64,000 nt of DNA from Dactylonectria macrodidyma (lineage: Eukaryota; Ascomycota; Sordariomycetes; Hypocreales; Nectriaceae). The translations under genes were made by a program, and so were the position numbers. The notes under the pieces were generated by a model. It was not told the origin of the DNA, did no database searches, and saw only the letters and a program-made list of their open reading frames with translations. Numbering within the stretch: position 1 is the first letter of the stretch; each line of letters opens with the position of its first letter. This document shows positions 10,546-21,199 of this stretch, one piece after another. The stretch covers positions 62,001 to 126,000 of the forward strand of contig JAGMUV010000030.1 of NCBI GenBank assembly GCA_020744425.1, written 5' to 3'.

Positions 10546-10767
10546 AAGAAGCGCATACAGCGCTCATTGAGGACGACACAGAGGTGGGTTGCAGTGGGAG
10601 CCTTGTCATATCTAAGACAATATTCCCCACGCGCCCAGGACTGTGTCGAGCCTTGCCGGGTCCAGCGGTACTCTTTCCTCTTTCACCCACGAAGGTGTTT
10701 TAAGGTTTTAATGAGATTGCTGAGATCTTAGATAGTCTAAGTACTCACCGTCTTGCTCGAGTGGGAG

Positions 10768-10920
10768 TGTTGGAGATCACAAGTGTGAGGCGACCAAGTC
10801 GGTGGCAAAATGTGGAAGAAGGAGGAACATTCTACAAGAGATCGTGCCTGTATATAAACAGTGGTTCACCTACTGCACTTTTAGTATGAATTAAGCAACT
10901 TGAATCTTCCTATTTCAACA
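10768..10920 (+). repeat. Copia 3' LTR
   Basis: 153 bp, identical to the 5' LTR, preceded by the purine tract GAGTGGGAG and followed by the target duplication CTCTT. The TATA-like motif recurs at 10851-10858. Confidence 0.95.
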
Positions 10921-11613
10921 CTCTTACGCTCTGTTGGGATTTTGAGCATCGATATAGAGTATCACTATGGAGGCTGTAGGTCCATTTGTGGATCCTATAC
11001 ATGTGGGCACTTTAAAGTACTTTCTACGAACTGATGGTCAATAAACTAAGCCGTAGACTGTCAGCTTTTCGACCACTTTTGGCTCCCGGGATGTATCTCT
11101 ATGTACCCCAAGTACCACTTGCACACGTTGCGCATATCACGAGTCCAGCCTTGGTCCGTTTCTAGGCCACTGTCATCGTGATTGCCTCAGGCTAGTACTT
11201 GCCCCGCTTCAGCACAAACTACTCAGTAGCTCACGGGGGGGCCGTCAGCGTCCCTCTATTCCGCTTATGATCCGTGCACCAACTACCCTCACAGGTCACA
11301 TGACTCTTCTGGCCCCTCAATTCTGAGAAAGCCTCAGATCCGCCTTAGACCCAAGCAACACCGGCAGCAAACCATGCATATCCCCCCAATCGCCAGTTCC
11401 ACTGTCAAGACTCATGTCGCACGACACCCGAGGCCGAGCTGTAACCCCGAACAATGTTTACAGCGACGTGATGTTAAGCCAAGTACGACGCCTTCGCGCC
11501 CTGCTGAAGAAGACGAAGACGACGTCATCTACCTCGGCACCTTTCCGTGACAGCGGTATCACGACACCACCGTTTCTACTTTCAGATGTCCAGTCATCGA
11601 CTCGAATCGACCC
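10921..11613. other. Intergenic, no recognised gene
   Basis: Continuation of the Copia target site. An ORF at 11414-11755 is low-complexity and unrecognised; nothing else is supported. Confidence 0.4.
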
Positions 11614-12021
11614 TTGGATATCTCTCCACGACGTCGCGGCCGCAAAAAGAAAGGCAGACGGGCAGGCCAGTCCCTCCGTGAGCAGACGGATGCGCGAACG
11701 ACACAGGGCAAGGGACCCAGACCATCACGCCAACCGACGATACCCACGGCGATAATGAACCAACAGGTCTGGCTAGGTCGGGCGAGAGACTCGACTGGCC
11801 AGGTGTATGGGTTCTTCGATGGCGCGGGCCGATTCTGTCGCAGGGTAGAAGTTGAGCGTTCCGGCAGAGCAACGGAACACTGGTCGAGTTTCGCTCGCAT
11901 CCCTCACGACCAGATCGTATACCGCCCCATTTTTCAGCAAATGACGTATCCGCAAGTCCGGGCTGAGGTTTGTCGTCGGTTAGCCACAAAGCTTGGTGAG
12001 TCCTTAGATGGAGAGATTTAG
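11614..12021 (+). CDS. Unrecognised ORF, 135 residues
   Basis: The ORF has a basic N-terminal stretch (RRRGRKKKGRRAG) and a more protein-like C-terminal half from MNQQVWLGRA to the stop. It resembles no family I know. It overlaps another frame (11414-11755), so it could be chance, an exon of a larger gene, or a fragment carried with the neighbouring Helitron and HET-like debris. Confidence 0.25.
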   Translation: MDISPRRRGRKKKGRRAGQSLREQTDARTTQGKGPRPSRQPTIPTAIMNQQVWLGRARDSTGQVYGFFDGAGRFCRRVEVERSGRATEHWSSFARIPHDQIVYRPIFQQMTYPQVRAEVCRRLATKLGESLDGEI

Positions 12022-12184
12022 CTGGTAGGCGAGAGCATTGCAAAAATTTGTTGTCAACACCCATCCTTGAAGAGGCCAAGAAATATCACGTGGCTCGTCA
12101 TGGGAGGCTTTCTTAATCCAGTATGCCCCACGTTGGCGCCAGGGAGGGGTCTAGTCGAGGGACTATTTTGAACGGTGGACGCCG

Positions 12185-12810
12185 CTATCGTGGGCAGCAC
12201 AGAACGGGCACTAGGCCGTGGTCAGGCTGCTTCTCGGCACGACTGGCATTGCTATCGCCACTCTGCAAGGAATCAGGGAACATGTCCGGCGCCGTCCCAA
12301 AATAGCCACCGTCAGTGCGAAAAAAGGACTTCCTCGCCGAGACAAACTGCGCAAGGGAGTGGTATCCCCAGCCGCCGCCATTGGCCGTCATCGCTAGCAT
12401 TGTACGTAGCTCGATCGGTACGTCGTTCTCCACTTGTTGCCGTCTCTGCTCGCGCTTTGCCAGGGCTCTGCTAGGTCTGAAGAGGGCACCGACGACTGTT
12501 CGGAGGCCGAGCTGTGGCACCGGCGTAGCGCCCAGTAGCATGGCTAGGGGTGCCGCCTTGACGGTTAGTTCTGCCTCTGTTGCGCGCATCAAGGCGAGCC
12601 ATTGGTGGAACCCATTGGCTCTTGGGTCGGCGTTGTTCGAAGGATAGTCGTTGAGCAAGGTTGTTTTCAAGGCGTTGTCGACGTTCTCGCCCGTTGGGTA
12701 CGACCCTGCCCTGTATGCCACTTCCACCCACTCCCTCATTATCTTATAGATATTGTAGGCGTTTCGCAGACTTTCCGAGACAATGATTCGCCCAGTAGCA
12801 TCAGAAAGCC
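12185..12810 (-). pseudogene. C-terminal fragment resembling a HET-domain protein
   Basis: An open minus frame runs from about 12810, joining directly to the Helitron fragment. The tail FFRTDGGYFGTAP resembles the conserved C-terminal region of fungal heterokaryon-incompatibility (HET) proteins, and the preceding Trp-rich helical stretch is consistent with that. The N-terminal HET domain itself is missing, and the end of the frame diverges from the family after the GYFG motif. Most likely a truncated gene copy brought beside the Helitron by rearrangement or capture. The family call rests on one motif, so it is tentative. Confidence 0.4.
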
Positions 12811-14805
12811 TCCTGATCGAGATCCTGCTTGTTCACATCGCGAAACCGTTAGCTTAGGAGGGAGACTATGTTCGCTAGAAGGGGGGCTGGGGGGCCGTGC
12901 TCGGCCGTTACTGTAATGATGGCGAGAACGTACCTCGGAGAAGACACTATCCACATACTCGACGATACGGTCACGATACGAGGCACCCTCCTCGCCTCGC
13001 ACGTCCGCCAGAACCGAACTCAGTTGCATGTTTCCTTGCAGCCACAGCAGCCCGTGGACGTGGAGCGCCCCGCGCTCGTTGGTCTCGACAGCCCCGAAAT
13101 ACTGGCTGATGCGGCCAAAGACCGACTCCTCTCCTACCTTGACATAGTGCTCGAAGAACAGTGAGATTTCTCTGTGGAAAAAGATGGCCGAGCTCACCGG
13201 GTCGGAGATGGCCAGTCGCGCCCGCTTGTAAGCCATGTCCAAGCTTTTCAAGAAAGCCTCAGCCCCTTCTGGGTCGTGGGTTCGGTATGCAGCCAGTCGT
13301 AGCTTGACCGGGCTGGTTATATCGTTCGGGTTGAGCGTGAACCAGATGGCGGGGATGCCGTACCGGATGATGAGAGACCTGATTTTGCGTCGCAGGCTGA
13401 GGCGATGCTCCCTCGACATCGGCTGCCGGAAGCCGTATAGCGAGAGGCTTTTGAGCAGCTCCTTGATGCCCTCATCCGCGGTCTGACCGGAAAGCTCGAG
13501 CTCACGCTGAGCCAGCTCCAACCTCTCCCGGCCCAAGGAGCGCACCATACGTTCCACGGCGGGAAAATCTTTCCGCGACACACTCAGCATGCTCACCCGG
13601 CGATTCCTCGACTTCACGCCCAAGTTGAAAACGAGGAAGGCGAAGACGTGGTGGGTTGCAAAGCGGCCGCCATGGCGCCTCAGTACCGCCTCAGCCCATG
13701 CAGTGAGGCTCATGTTCCGTGATGACAGGAGACTCCTCGCAGACGCCTCAGCGCCTTCCTCGATGCCGGCCTCTGCCACGCCTCCGGCGATGATGGTGCT
13801 CTCCTCTGCAAGCCGGGGGCCGCCTGTGCCAAATGGGAACAGGCTCGGGAACGTCTTTGCAAAGAAGAAGGGGTCGGATGAGTCGGCGAAGTCGTCGCCC
13901 CGAGACACAGAAATACATGGCTCCAGGCCAAGACCTTGCCGTACAGATGCCGATCCTGCCCAGCCCCCCGTTCTCCTCTGCTCCCCGGCTGCGTGCCCTG
14001 CTTCTTGTTCTTCGTCCTCGCCCACAGCTTCCCAGGCAAATCGTAGCCTTTCCGCGTCCGCAACATCCGGCTGGGCGTCGAGCGCAAACATCCCGGATGA
14101 ACTGACTTCGTGGATAACCGCCTCCGGGCTTTCGAGCTGAGCGCCCCGACGGTCTCCGTTCGCTGCGCCGTTGTCTCCGTCACTGAACAGTGCTTCATTG
14201 CTTCGGCTCGCTTCCTGATCACGACACTCGGCCTCTTCTTGTTGCTCCCGCCTCAGCATGGCTATGACTTCGTCGATGTCCACAGCGTCCTCATCATCTA
14301 TCCCGCGCTCCGCAGGCGGCACGATCTGCGCTGTGCGCACCTTTTCCCAGGCAGACGGTTCGTTACGCTCCATGCGCTGAAGGATCTGCGACGGCACCCC
14401 GTGAGGCGGAGCTCCCCAGCTGTCCATCTCGGCCTCGCTGATTTCAATGTCCCGATAGTGCGGGTTATTTCTCTGCAGCCAAACCAGCGCCCTCTCGACA
14501 ACCCGACGCCGCACGGACAGAAGTCTCGCCAAATCGCTCGGTTCCGGCTTCTGCGTACCGTGCCACGCCACATGTATCTCGTCCATGACCTTGACGAGGG
14601 GATGAGGCAGGACCTTGGTGACCAGCTCCTGGACATTGTTCGGGAACACCGTGATGTGTCCCTTGACGTGTTTGGGGTATGTGACACCCTGTGTATTCGT
14701 CCCGCCCGCTTTCCGTCGTTCTTCTGTTTTTCTCTGACCTCTCTGCCCGTAGGATATTGCCTCGGAGTCTATCTGCGACCGATCAGTTTCCTCTTTCATC
14801 CCCAA
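12808..14805 (-). pseudogene. Helitron Rep/helicase protein, N-terminal half with HUH motif
   Basis: The frame carries the Helitron_like_N region: a pre-Rep block (KVLPHPLVKVMDEIHVAWHG), the block WFTLNPNDITSP, and the HUH endonuclease motif GALHVHGLLWL near residue 580, which holds the metal-binding histidines used to nick DNA during rolling-circle transposition. A GT-AG intron at 12825-12933 joins VFSE to DLDQEA, the usual junction in these proteins. Just after it the similarity stops and a HET-like sequence begins. The Rep catalytic tyrosines and the whole Pif1-like helicase are absent, so this copy cannot be autonomous. The true 5' end is uncertain; the first residues overlap the divergent gene at 14691-15770. 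Confidence 0.85.
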
Positions 14806-15770
14806 TTGTCAGTTTCACCGGCCCTGTCGTGGGCCCCGGCCCCGCCCTCCTGCACAAGGAATTTGTGCCCGCCCTGGACGATGTCCAGCTCAAGTGCTGC
14901 GGCTTCGTCCAGCTGACTACATTTCTCGCCCCCGGAAATCCTGGCAAAACACCGTACAGAGGTTTCCATCCCTTCCAGGTCTTTGTCATCTTCCCGATCC
15001 GCGCGAATCCGTGGGCCTCGCTTTGCAAGAAGATGGCAGAGAGGCGAGACACCCAGTTCCAGAGTAATGTTTTGCTGACCTGCACCGGCAAGGTGGCCGG
15101 CCTTCTTGGCCATCATCTCATGGTGCAGCCGCCGACCCTCGAGCAGGACTACGTCTTCATCGTCGTTCCTGACTCCTGGACCTTTCTCGACAAGGGAGTT
15201 TCCGGGCCTGCCTCACCAACACCGCCGCCGGGTGCTGCGACACCAGCGGTCCGTTCATCATCCTCTAACCATACTCCGTTCGAGGAGATCAAGGCCAAAT
15301 TCACCGCGCGCAGACCTGCTGCCTCGCCAACTCCTCTTCCCGCTGCAACCCCGGCTTCAGCTTCGACCCCGGGCGAATCGATGCCATCTGTCATCTCTAC
15401 ATCATCAACGCAGTACCACTACCTCTCCACCTCACCGACGCCGAAGCGACCAGCTTCAGGCGCCGATTACACACCGCCCGCAAAGAGACCGCGCCAGTCG
15501 CCAACGTCCCCGATCACTATCCCTTCCTCGGGGACACATCCTTCTGCCGGCAGCTCAAGCTCACAGGAAACTGTTGACGAGCCCGAACCAAGCTGTGCCG
15601 GGAATCAGGCCCCTACTGCGTCCTTCATCAGACCCCTGGCGCCAGCGAATCATCTGCCTGCACCTACTCTTGACACGATCACGGCTGCTGTGTCGGAATC
15701 CTCCAACCGTCCGAGCCGGAACCGCCATCCTCCGAAGAACAAATATTTGGAAGAAGTATCTAAAGTTTGA
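14691..15770 (+). CDS. Hypothetical protein, compact N-terminal domain plus Ser/Pro-rich tail
   Basis: A 359-residue frame divergent from the Helitron fragment. The protein-like part starts near 14812 (SFTGPVVGPGPALLHKEF) and runs to about residue 170 (YVFIVVPDSWTFLD); beta-rich patterning with CTGKVAG suggests an OB-like fold, but this is a guess from pattern. Residues ~175-345 are Ser/Pro/Ala-rich and probably disordered, with basic patches (KRPRQSP). The first ~40 residues overlap the Helitron frame on the other strand and a CAG acceptor-like site lies at about 14810, so the true start may be in an upstream exon. An OB-fold partner of Helitrons, comparable to the RPA genes of plant Helitrons, is possible but unproven. 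Confidence 0.4.
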   Translation: MYSSRPLSVVLLFFSDLSARRILPRSLSATDQFPLSSPIVSFTGPVVGPGPALLHKEFVPALDDVQLKCCGFVQLTTFLAPGNPGKTPYRGFHPFQVFVIFPIRANPWASLCKKMAERRDTQFQSNVLLTCTGKVAGLLGHHLMVQPPTLEQDYVFIVVPDSWTFLDKGVSGPASPTPPPGAATPAVRSSSSNHTPFEEIKAKFTARRPAASPTPLPAATPASASTPGESMPSVISTSSTQYHYLSTSPTPKRPASGADYTPPAKRPRQSPTSPITIPSSGTHPSAGSSSSQETVDEPEPSCAGNQAPTASFIRPLAPANHLPAPTLDTITAAVSESSNRPSRNRHPPKNKYLEEVSKV

Positions 15771-15774
15771 TTGA

Positions 15775-17145
15775 AAGGCTATTTGGGAAGTCATTGTCAC
15801 CACAAAGAGTGCACATGAATAGGAAATCGTTCTCCCCTGCTGGGTATTCCACATTCAAGTCGTACAATTAAGCTCTGGCGCCTATGTGTAGCCTAACCCC
15901 TCGCTCGTTAACCTTAAATCCCCCCCCATTTACCCGTCCTTGGCGGCTGCACACATTTTCTTACGCACCTTCCAGTCCGCCTTTTAATGCTCTTTCCCAC
16001 AGTACCCTACAGCTTTGCATCCCATACATCGCTTAATCCCCTCTGTTTTTTCCACAAACCTGACAGGCCATACCGGTAGTCTCCATGCACCCACCTGCTC
16101 GTCCAGGATGGCCTCCAGCGGGACATTCTAGGGTAGGATCTCAAGCCACATCACGTGCTGATTGACGAAGCACGCGCCTCCCAGCACGACGCTACTGCGA
16201 ACCATTTCACAACACCCAAGGTTCGAACTTGGAATCCTTCATCGCCTCTGTTCATTTACAGGCGACGAAGGAAACCGAAATAAGCCATAGCCAGCTTCGT
16301 TCCTCAAGGCTCCTTTGCGCAAACCGCGACCGGTTTGCCTCTCCTGTAGGGGAATAGAGGTACCTTTAATCTTAGTATATGTCACATCTATCAACTGATT
16401 GAGACTGAAGATAAAGTCTCAAAGACTCGGATCTCTAGTAAACCGGTCTCAAAGACCCGGCTTCCTAACAAGCCGGTCTCGAGCCGCAAGAGGCTTGAAC
16501 GCTGGCTGGATACCTGTATCGACTCAATAGATTCGGATTTCCTGGTGGGTCTAGATACCCCTGCTAGCATGTTGTCTGCAACACCCGACTGGCTCGAAAG
16601 CCATCCGCATGTCTTAACAGGGTGTGCGTCAGTCCTGATAACCCCATATAACTGGCTTCTTATCCAATCAGAGGGTATTTGCAGGGGTCCCTAGACCCAT
16701 CAGGAAATCCGAATCTTTTGAGTCGATACGGTATCATACCAGTTTGGCACTCGGTCATCTGCTTCCTCAGTCCTTCTAAAACTGGCATTGCCTTATCTAA
16801 ATCAGCAGCGCATTTTACAACTATTCCTCGATACATGTCTGCTTGCTGCCGAAGCTGTGTCTCTAGACCAGCTTGTTTACCACATAATTGGTGGACTTTT
16901 TCTTCGGCAATCTCTCTCCGTTCGCATTCTGCGTCTGCTTTCCTCGTCACCCCCCCCACAAGTACAGTACTGTACTACGCATTCAAAAATGTGTAATGAT
17001 GAGCCGTGTGCGGGAATGGGCGTACTTGTTTTGTCTCCTTGGTCCTTTTTTTGGCGTCCATGCAGGGGGGTCATTTTTGGGGCCATTAAAAGGCAGCCTC
17101 AACATGTGATTGGCCGACTAAAATAGAAGTACAGGTCCCCTAAAT
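15775..17145. other. Gene-poor stretch with an inverted repeat
   Basis: No supported gene. A minus-strand ORF at 16660-16959 has coiled-coil-like composition but no recognised family. Repeated GGTCTCAAAGACCCGG-type motifs occur near 16415-16490, and an imperfect inverted repeat is listed separately. Confidence 0.45.
16510..16734. repeat. Imperfect ~55-bp inverted repeat
   Basis: The arm 16510-16564 and the complement of 16681-16734 match over ~55 bp with a few mismatches (shared core GATTCGGATTTCCTG), separated by ~116 bp. It could be the ends of a small foldback element or a hairpin-forming transcript. Confidence 0.65.
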
Positions 17146-19226
17146 CCCTTTGCGACTGCTAAGGCAGCCTGCATGAGTCGGCCCACAGTTTTCCCGGTTT
17201 TGGACCACTAGACGGCCTAGAATGATAGATACATTGATTAGCACCTAAATTTGGTTGTGATAGAAGTACCAGCAAGCCTGCCGTGTACAAATTGCTACAT
17301 CACACTGCTAGCAGCCCGAACTTGTCATCGTCGGCCGCCTTCGATTGAGCTGACTTGGCTGTGCCGCCCTTAGAGGCACCCGACCCTGCCGGGGCTCATT
17401 GAATCTGATCCCTTTACAGCCGAGGCAGCTAGATTTTTTCCCTCCTGAGACTCTTTTATGCTGTATTGTAGGCGTAAATGTGTCGCCGGACCGATATCTC
17501 TGCCTCGAGGCTGCGGTAGCTGTGTAAGTGCGGATGAGGTCATCACAGATGCGTTGCCTCCACGCTGTCTGTGACTCAATTCGCGGCCAACTAGGGTCTC
17601 CGTGGAATTGAAGAAGGTAGCTGTTGACAAGTGCAGTCTCGAGGAGGAAGCACCATGCAATAACCCGCCAAGCGCCCTTATAAACACGATGATCCATTCC
17701 CAGCTTTGCTCGTAGTTGATCGCCAATATCGACCGCGCCCATGTGATCGTTGTAGTCAGTCGCGATAGACGGCTGCCAAACCTTTAGCACAGGGTGCGCA
17801 CCAAAAAAGTGCTTGATTTGCCGTGCCCGGGCTTGTGTTGATGTCGGCCGCCGGCGGATGCGTTGTTCGATCTCGTGCCCTGTGTATACCGTTGATAACA
17901 GTAGCACTAGGGCGTTATCTTTCCATGCGATTTGATTCACCTGCGGCTTCAAGAGACAGATTAGTAAGGGAAATACTAAGAGATATGTCATACAGAACGC
18001 TGACCTGATCGTCCGGCGTGGGAACTGTCACTGGGCCATTCCACTGCCAAGGCAGCTTGCCTTTCTGATCCTGGGCCTTTAACAGCACAAGAGGCCTATA
18101 CAGACCAGTTTGTGCGGCAGGTGCCCGTGGCCCCGATGCCTCGCTTCCTGAGGACTCGGAAGAGCTTAGGCGAGCAAAAGAGGTTATCTAAGAAGACGTG
18201 GTATGTGGCATCCGGCAGCTGATTAACTAGGGCAATAACCACGCTTTGTGTCGGGTTGAGGGTCGCTTTAGGCGGCCCTGATCTCTGTGATAGTCGCTTG
18301 CTCACAGGACCGAGGGTTGTGGAAGGCGTGTGCCAAATCCAACGCAGGAAATAGCCTCGTTGTGCCACAACCCAAACCTTGAAGCCCGTTGGAGTCGGCT
18401 TGGTCTTAATGGTGACTGTCTCTCGTGCCCTCCCTGTGAAGCCGATGATGCCCTCATCAATAGCGATATGTGTGCCCGGTTGGAAGAGCTTTGTAGACGC
18501 CTGCTGTATCAGCTAAGACCACTCATCAACCTTCTTAAAATTCTTCGCGATGCTGTCATCTGCATCAATCGGGGCGGTCGTATCGTATGGTCGGAGGCGG
18601 CGATAGAGGAGTTGAAATCGGTCAAAAGTCATGAATTTAACGATAGGATGCTTTGGCTGTATTGAGTCTTCTTCTGAGGTCTTCCAGTGGTCCCTGACTG
18701 CAATTTCCTTATGAAGACCCACGTAAATAACGATTCCAAGCCATAAGAAGACTTCAGCAGCAGACAGAGGTCTTGGTGCTTGTCCGGGCTCGAAACTGGC
18801 TGTCATTGCTATATTCGAGTAGCTAACCCATTTCTCAACTAGTATTTCAGGTAAAAAGAGCTGGAAAAGTGATAACGGCGTTGAAGGAAGGGTTGCGATG
18901 ACAGGGCTGCGTTGAGAGATGCAAAAAGGCTCGAAGTTACAGCCACGTTGTGATGTAGGCGGCACATCCGGCCGGCAGGTGTTATCAGCTGCCTGTTCCT
19001 GTAGGCATTCATCTAGGCAGATATCAAGCTCTTCGTCAAAAGCGTTTGCAGCTAGGCTGTGCTTTGCTGTATCCATTGGAGTAGTTAATTAATTGCGTAC
19101 ATAGTAATTTTGGTGGTGTTGATTCTGATGATACTGATGTAACAAGTATGTCACTCAGCTCGGGCGCGAAAAGCGGGGATAAAAGTGGGTCGGAAATATG
19201 CGGGCTGCCTTAGCAGTCGCAAAGGG
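17146..19226. mobile_element. piggyBac-like element A, decayed
   Basis: A 2081-bp element bounded by 29-bp inverted repeats with one mismatch: CCCTTTGCGACTGCTAAGG... at 17146-17174 and its complement at 19198-19226. It encloses one minus-strand piggyBac transposase pseudogene. A TTAA duplication, expected for this superfamily, is not evident at either edge. Confidence 0.85.
17245..19076 (-). pseudogene. piggyBac (DDE_Tnp_1_7) transposase A, broken
   Basis: From the ATG at 19076 the frame matches the transposase of element B at 28340 throughout. Recognisable parts: the first catalytic Asp in HIAIDEGIIGFTGR, the second in YHVFLDNLFCSP, the third near MGAVDIGDQL, and a C-terminal Cys-rich zinc domain (CLGCKG...). 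The intron preceding VNQIAWKDNA is shared with copy B. Breaks: an in-frame TAG after DEWS (~18511), a one-base frameshift near 18100 where copy B reads VNCGIYKPL, and a TAG inside the C-terminal zinc region (~17307). It cannot make a full transposase. Confidence 0.85.
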
Positions 19227-19754
19227 ATAGGATGATAGTGAGTCATATTTCCCCACACCCAAGAAGCGCCCTCTTCTCAATCAGGCTACCTAGCAGAAAC
19301 GAAACAAGGCATGGTGTCGCTGCGAATTTGTCTTTTTGCCAAATTCAATGCTCGTCAAGCTTACGGCAGAGCATTGTTGGCAGGAGAAAAACGTCAGACC
19401 TCACTACTCGCATGCATCACATGTCGGTACTTTTTTCGCAGTGGGTTGTGTGCAAGGCCGCAGTCTCCATAGAAACAGAACACTTGATTGGCTGGGATAC
19501 ACCATCCTGGTGTGACTGTTGGTGGAGCACTTCCTCCCGATGAGAGGAGAGACAACGCCACACCTAAATGAAGCATCATTGGCTCCTGCTTCGGGTGACA
19601 AACAAGGGCGTGGGGGTGGGGGCGGGGTATTAAATCCGACCGCTCCTCCATCCTTGAGGGATAAAACACAGCGCAAATCTCTCCTCCAACCTCAACGCCC
19701 ACTTAGCGACGAAGGACCTCAGCGCGCACCTGAAGCTGTTTCATGCTTGGCGAA
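19227..19754. other. Intergenic
   Basis: No gene recognised. A short G-rich tract lies near 19607-19630. Probably contains the promoter of the downstream methyltransferase. Confidence 0.45.
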
Positions 19755-21199
19755 ATGGCCACACCCAGTGCAGGCCCTGTCATACTCGTTGATGTACAAC
19801 CTCTTCTCCAAGAGTCTATGATACGAACATGAGCTGACCCTCAGTCGAGGTTGACGACGATCGAGACTCAGCAGTTGGAGATGTATGGATGGATGGCATC
19901 TTGCCTACCCTAACGTGCTGTGAAAGATCACAATCGCTGATACAAACCAACGACATAGGACAATACGTCATCAACTGCTAGCTTGGCCAGCTCCATTCTC
20001 AATTATCGGTTCGAAAACGGGAGAACATACCACGCATACAAGGACGGAAGTAGGTTGCTATGCGTTTGCCCCTTATGAGATTTCTGGCACTCACAGCCTT
20101 TACCTGCTGTAGAATACTATATGCCCAATGACGAAACAGAGAACAACAGACTAGGTAATATAGACCGCTCCTCCACTGTCCAAAATTCTTACACTTGATC
20201 TTTTCAGACTTGCAGCACAATCTGTTCCTCCTGACTTTTGACAACAAGCTTGGTCTCTCCCCGCCGAACCTTCCCGAATTCAAGACCGGCCGGGTTCTCG
20301 ACCTGGGTACCGGTACGGGCATTTGGGCGATCGACTTTGCTGACGAACATCCCGAAACTGAGGTGAGAGGAAGTATCTCAGAGCAAAGAGCGACCAAGTC
20401 TAACAATCTGCGTAGGTGATAGGGGTCGATCTGTCTCCTACCCAACCGGAATTGTATGAGATGAGTTCCCACATGAAAGACGGATGACGACTCAAACTCG
20501 AGCAGCGTGCCCCCGAATCTAAAGTTCGAGATCGACGACATCGACGAGGACTGGACTTATTCTCAGCCTTTTGATTATATTCACAGCAGAATGATGAACG
20601 TCTCAGTCAAGAACTGGCCAGAGTATTTACGTAAGATTTTTGAGTGAGTTGTTTTTCGGTTTGGCGAATAAGTTGGCAACCCCTGATTTGACTAGAAATC
20701 TTACGCCGGGTGGCTACGCTGAGCTCCAGGACGTCGATATATTTATGCAATCAGACGACAACACTCTTACTAAAGATCATGCTCTTCGGAAATGGTGTGT
20801 TCTTTTGGCCAAAGCGGCCCAAGAGCACGGAACTCCTTTCATAGAGACCGATCGACTCAAACACCTTATGGCTGGGGTTGGATTCGTTGATGTCAAGGAG
20901 ACGCCATTCAAATGGCCGACAAATCGCTGGCCCAAGGAGAAAAGATTTAAGGAGCTTGGAGAGTGGAGCAACGTGAACACGGACGACCTTCTTGAGGGGC
21001 TTTCAATGGCTTTGTTTACAAGATGCCTTGGCTGGACTCCTGAGGAGGTTAGCGTTTTCCTGGTTGACGTCAGGAAGGATTTGAACAATCCGAAAATCCA
21101 TGCCTACTGGTCAATGTATTCTCTGCCACCCCGTTTTTGTTATCAATGTGCTGATACTCTGTTAGCCGTTCAGTTTACGGGAGGAAGCCTGAAGCTTAG
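19755..21199 (+). CDS. LaeA-like SAM-dependent methyltransferase 2, intact
   Basis: Nine exons are proposed: 19755-19793, 19850-19882, 19959-20049, 20113-20154, 20208-20362, 20416-20453, 20506-20643, 20696-21115 and 21166-21199, all with GT-AG introns and a continuous frame from ATG to TAG. The SAM motif I is [18 protein letters not shown]; also visible are NGRTYHAYKDG, PNDETENNRLDLQH, IGVDLSP, NLTPGGYAEL and NPKIHAYW. The acidic N-terminal segment is typical of LaeA/UMTA-type proteins, which are nuclear or cytosolic regulators or tailoring enzymes of secondary metabolism. It is a diverged paralogue of methyltransferase 1 (it lacks the intron after KELG). The first two short exons are the least certain. 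No biosynthetic cluster is visible nearby. Confidence 0.85.

Larger units (their letters stand above)
5143..10920 (+). mobile_element. Complete Ty1/Copia LTR retrotransposon
   Basis: A 5778-bp element bounded by two identical 153-bp LTRs (TGTTG...CAACA), with the 5-bp target duplication CTCTT at 5138-5142 and 10921-10925. Inside are a primer-binding site directly after the 5' LTR, one uninterrupted Gag-Pol frame (5722-9855), a ~900-bp 3' non-coding stretch with tandem repeats, and a purine-rich tract (GAGTGGGAG) just before the 3' LTR. Identical LTRs and an open polyprotein indicate a recent insertion and a potentially active copy. No sign of RIP-type decay is seen. Confidence 0.95.

Noticed and set aside
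16195..16270. Possible tRNA T-arm (CCAAGGTTCGAACTTGG)
   Set aside because: The stem-loop does not have the spacing of a T-arm next to an acceptor stem, and no D or anticodon arm could be placed upstream.
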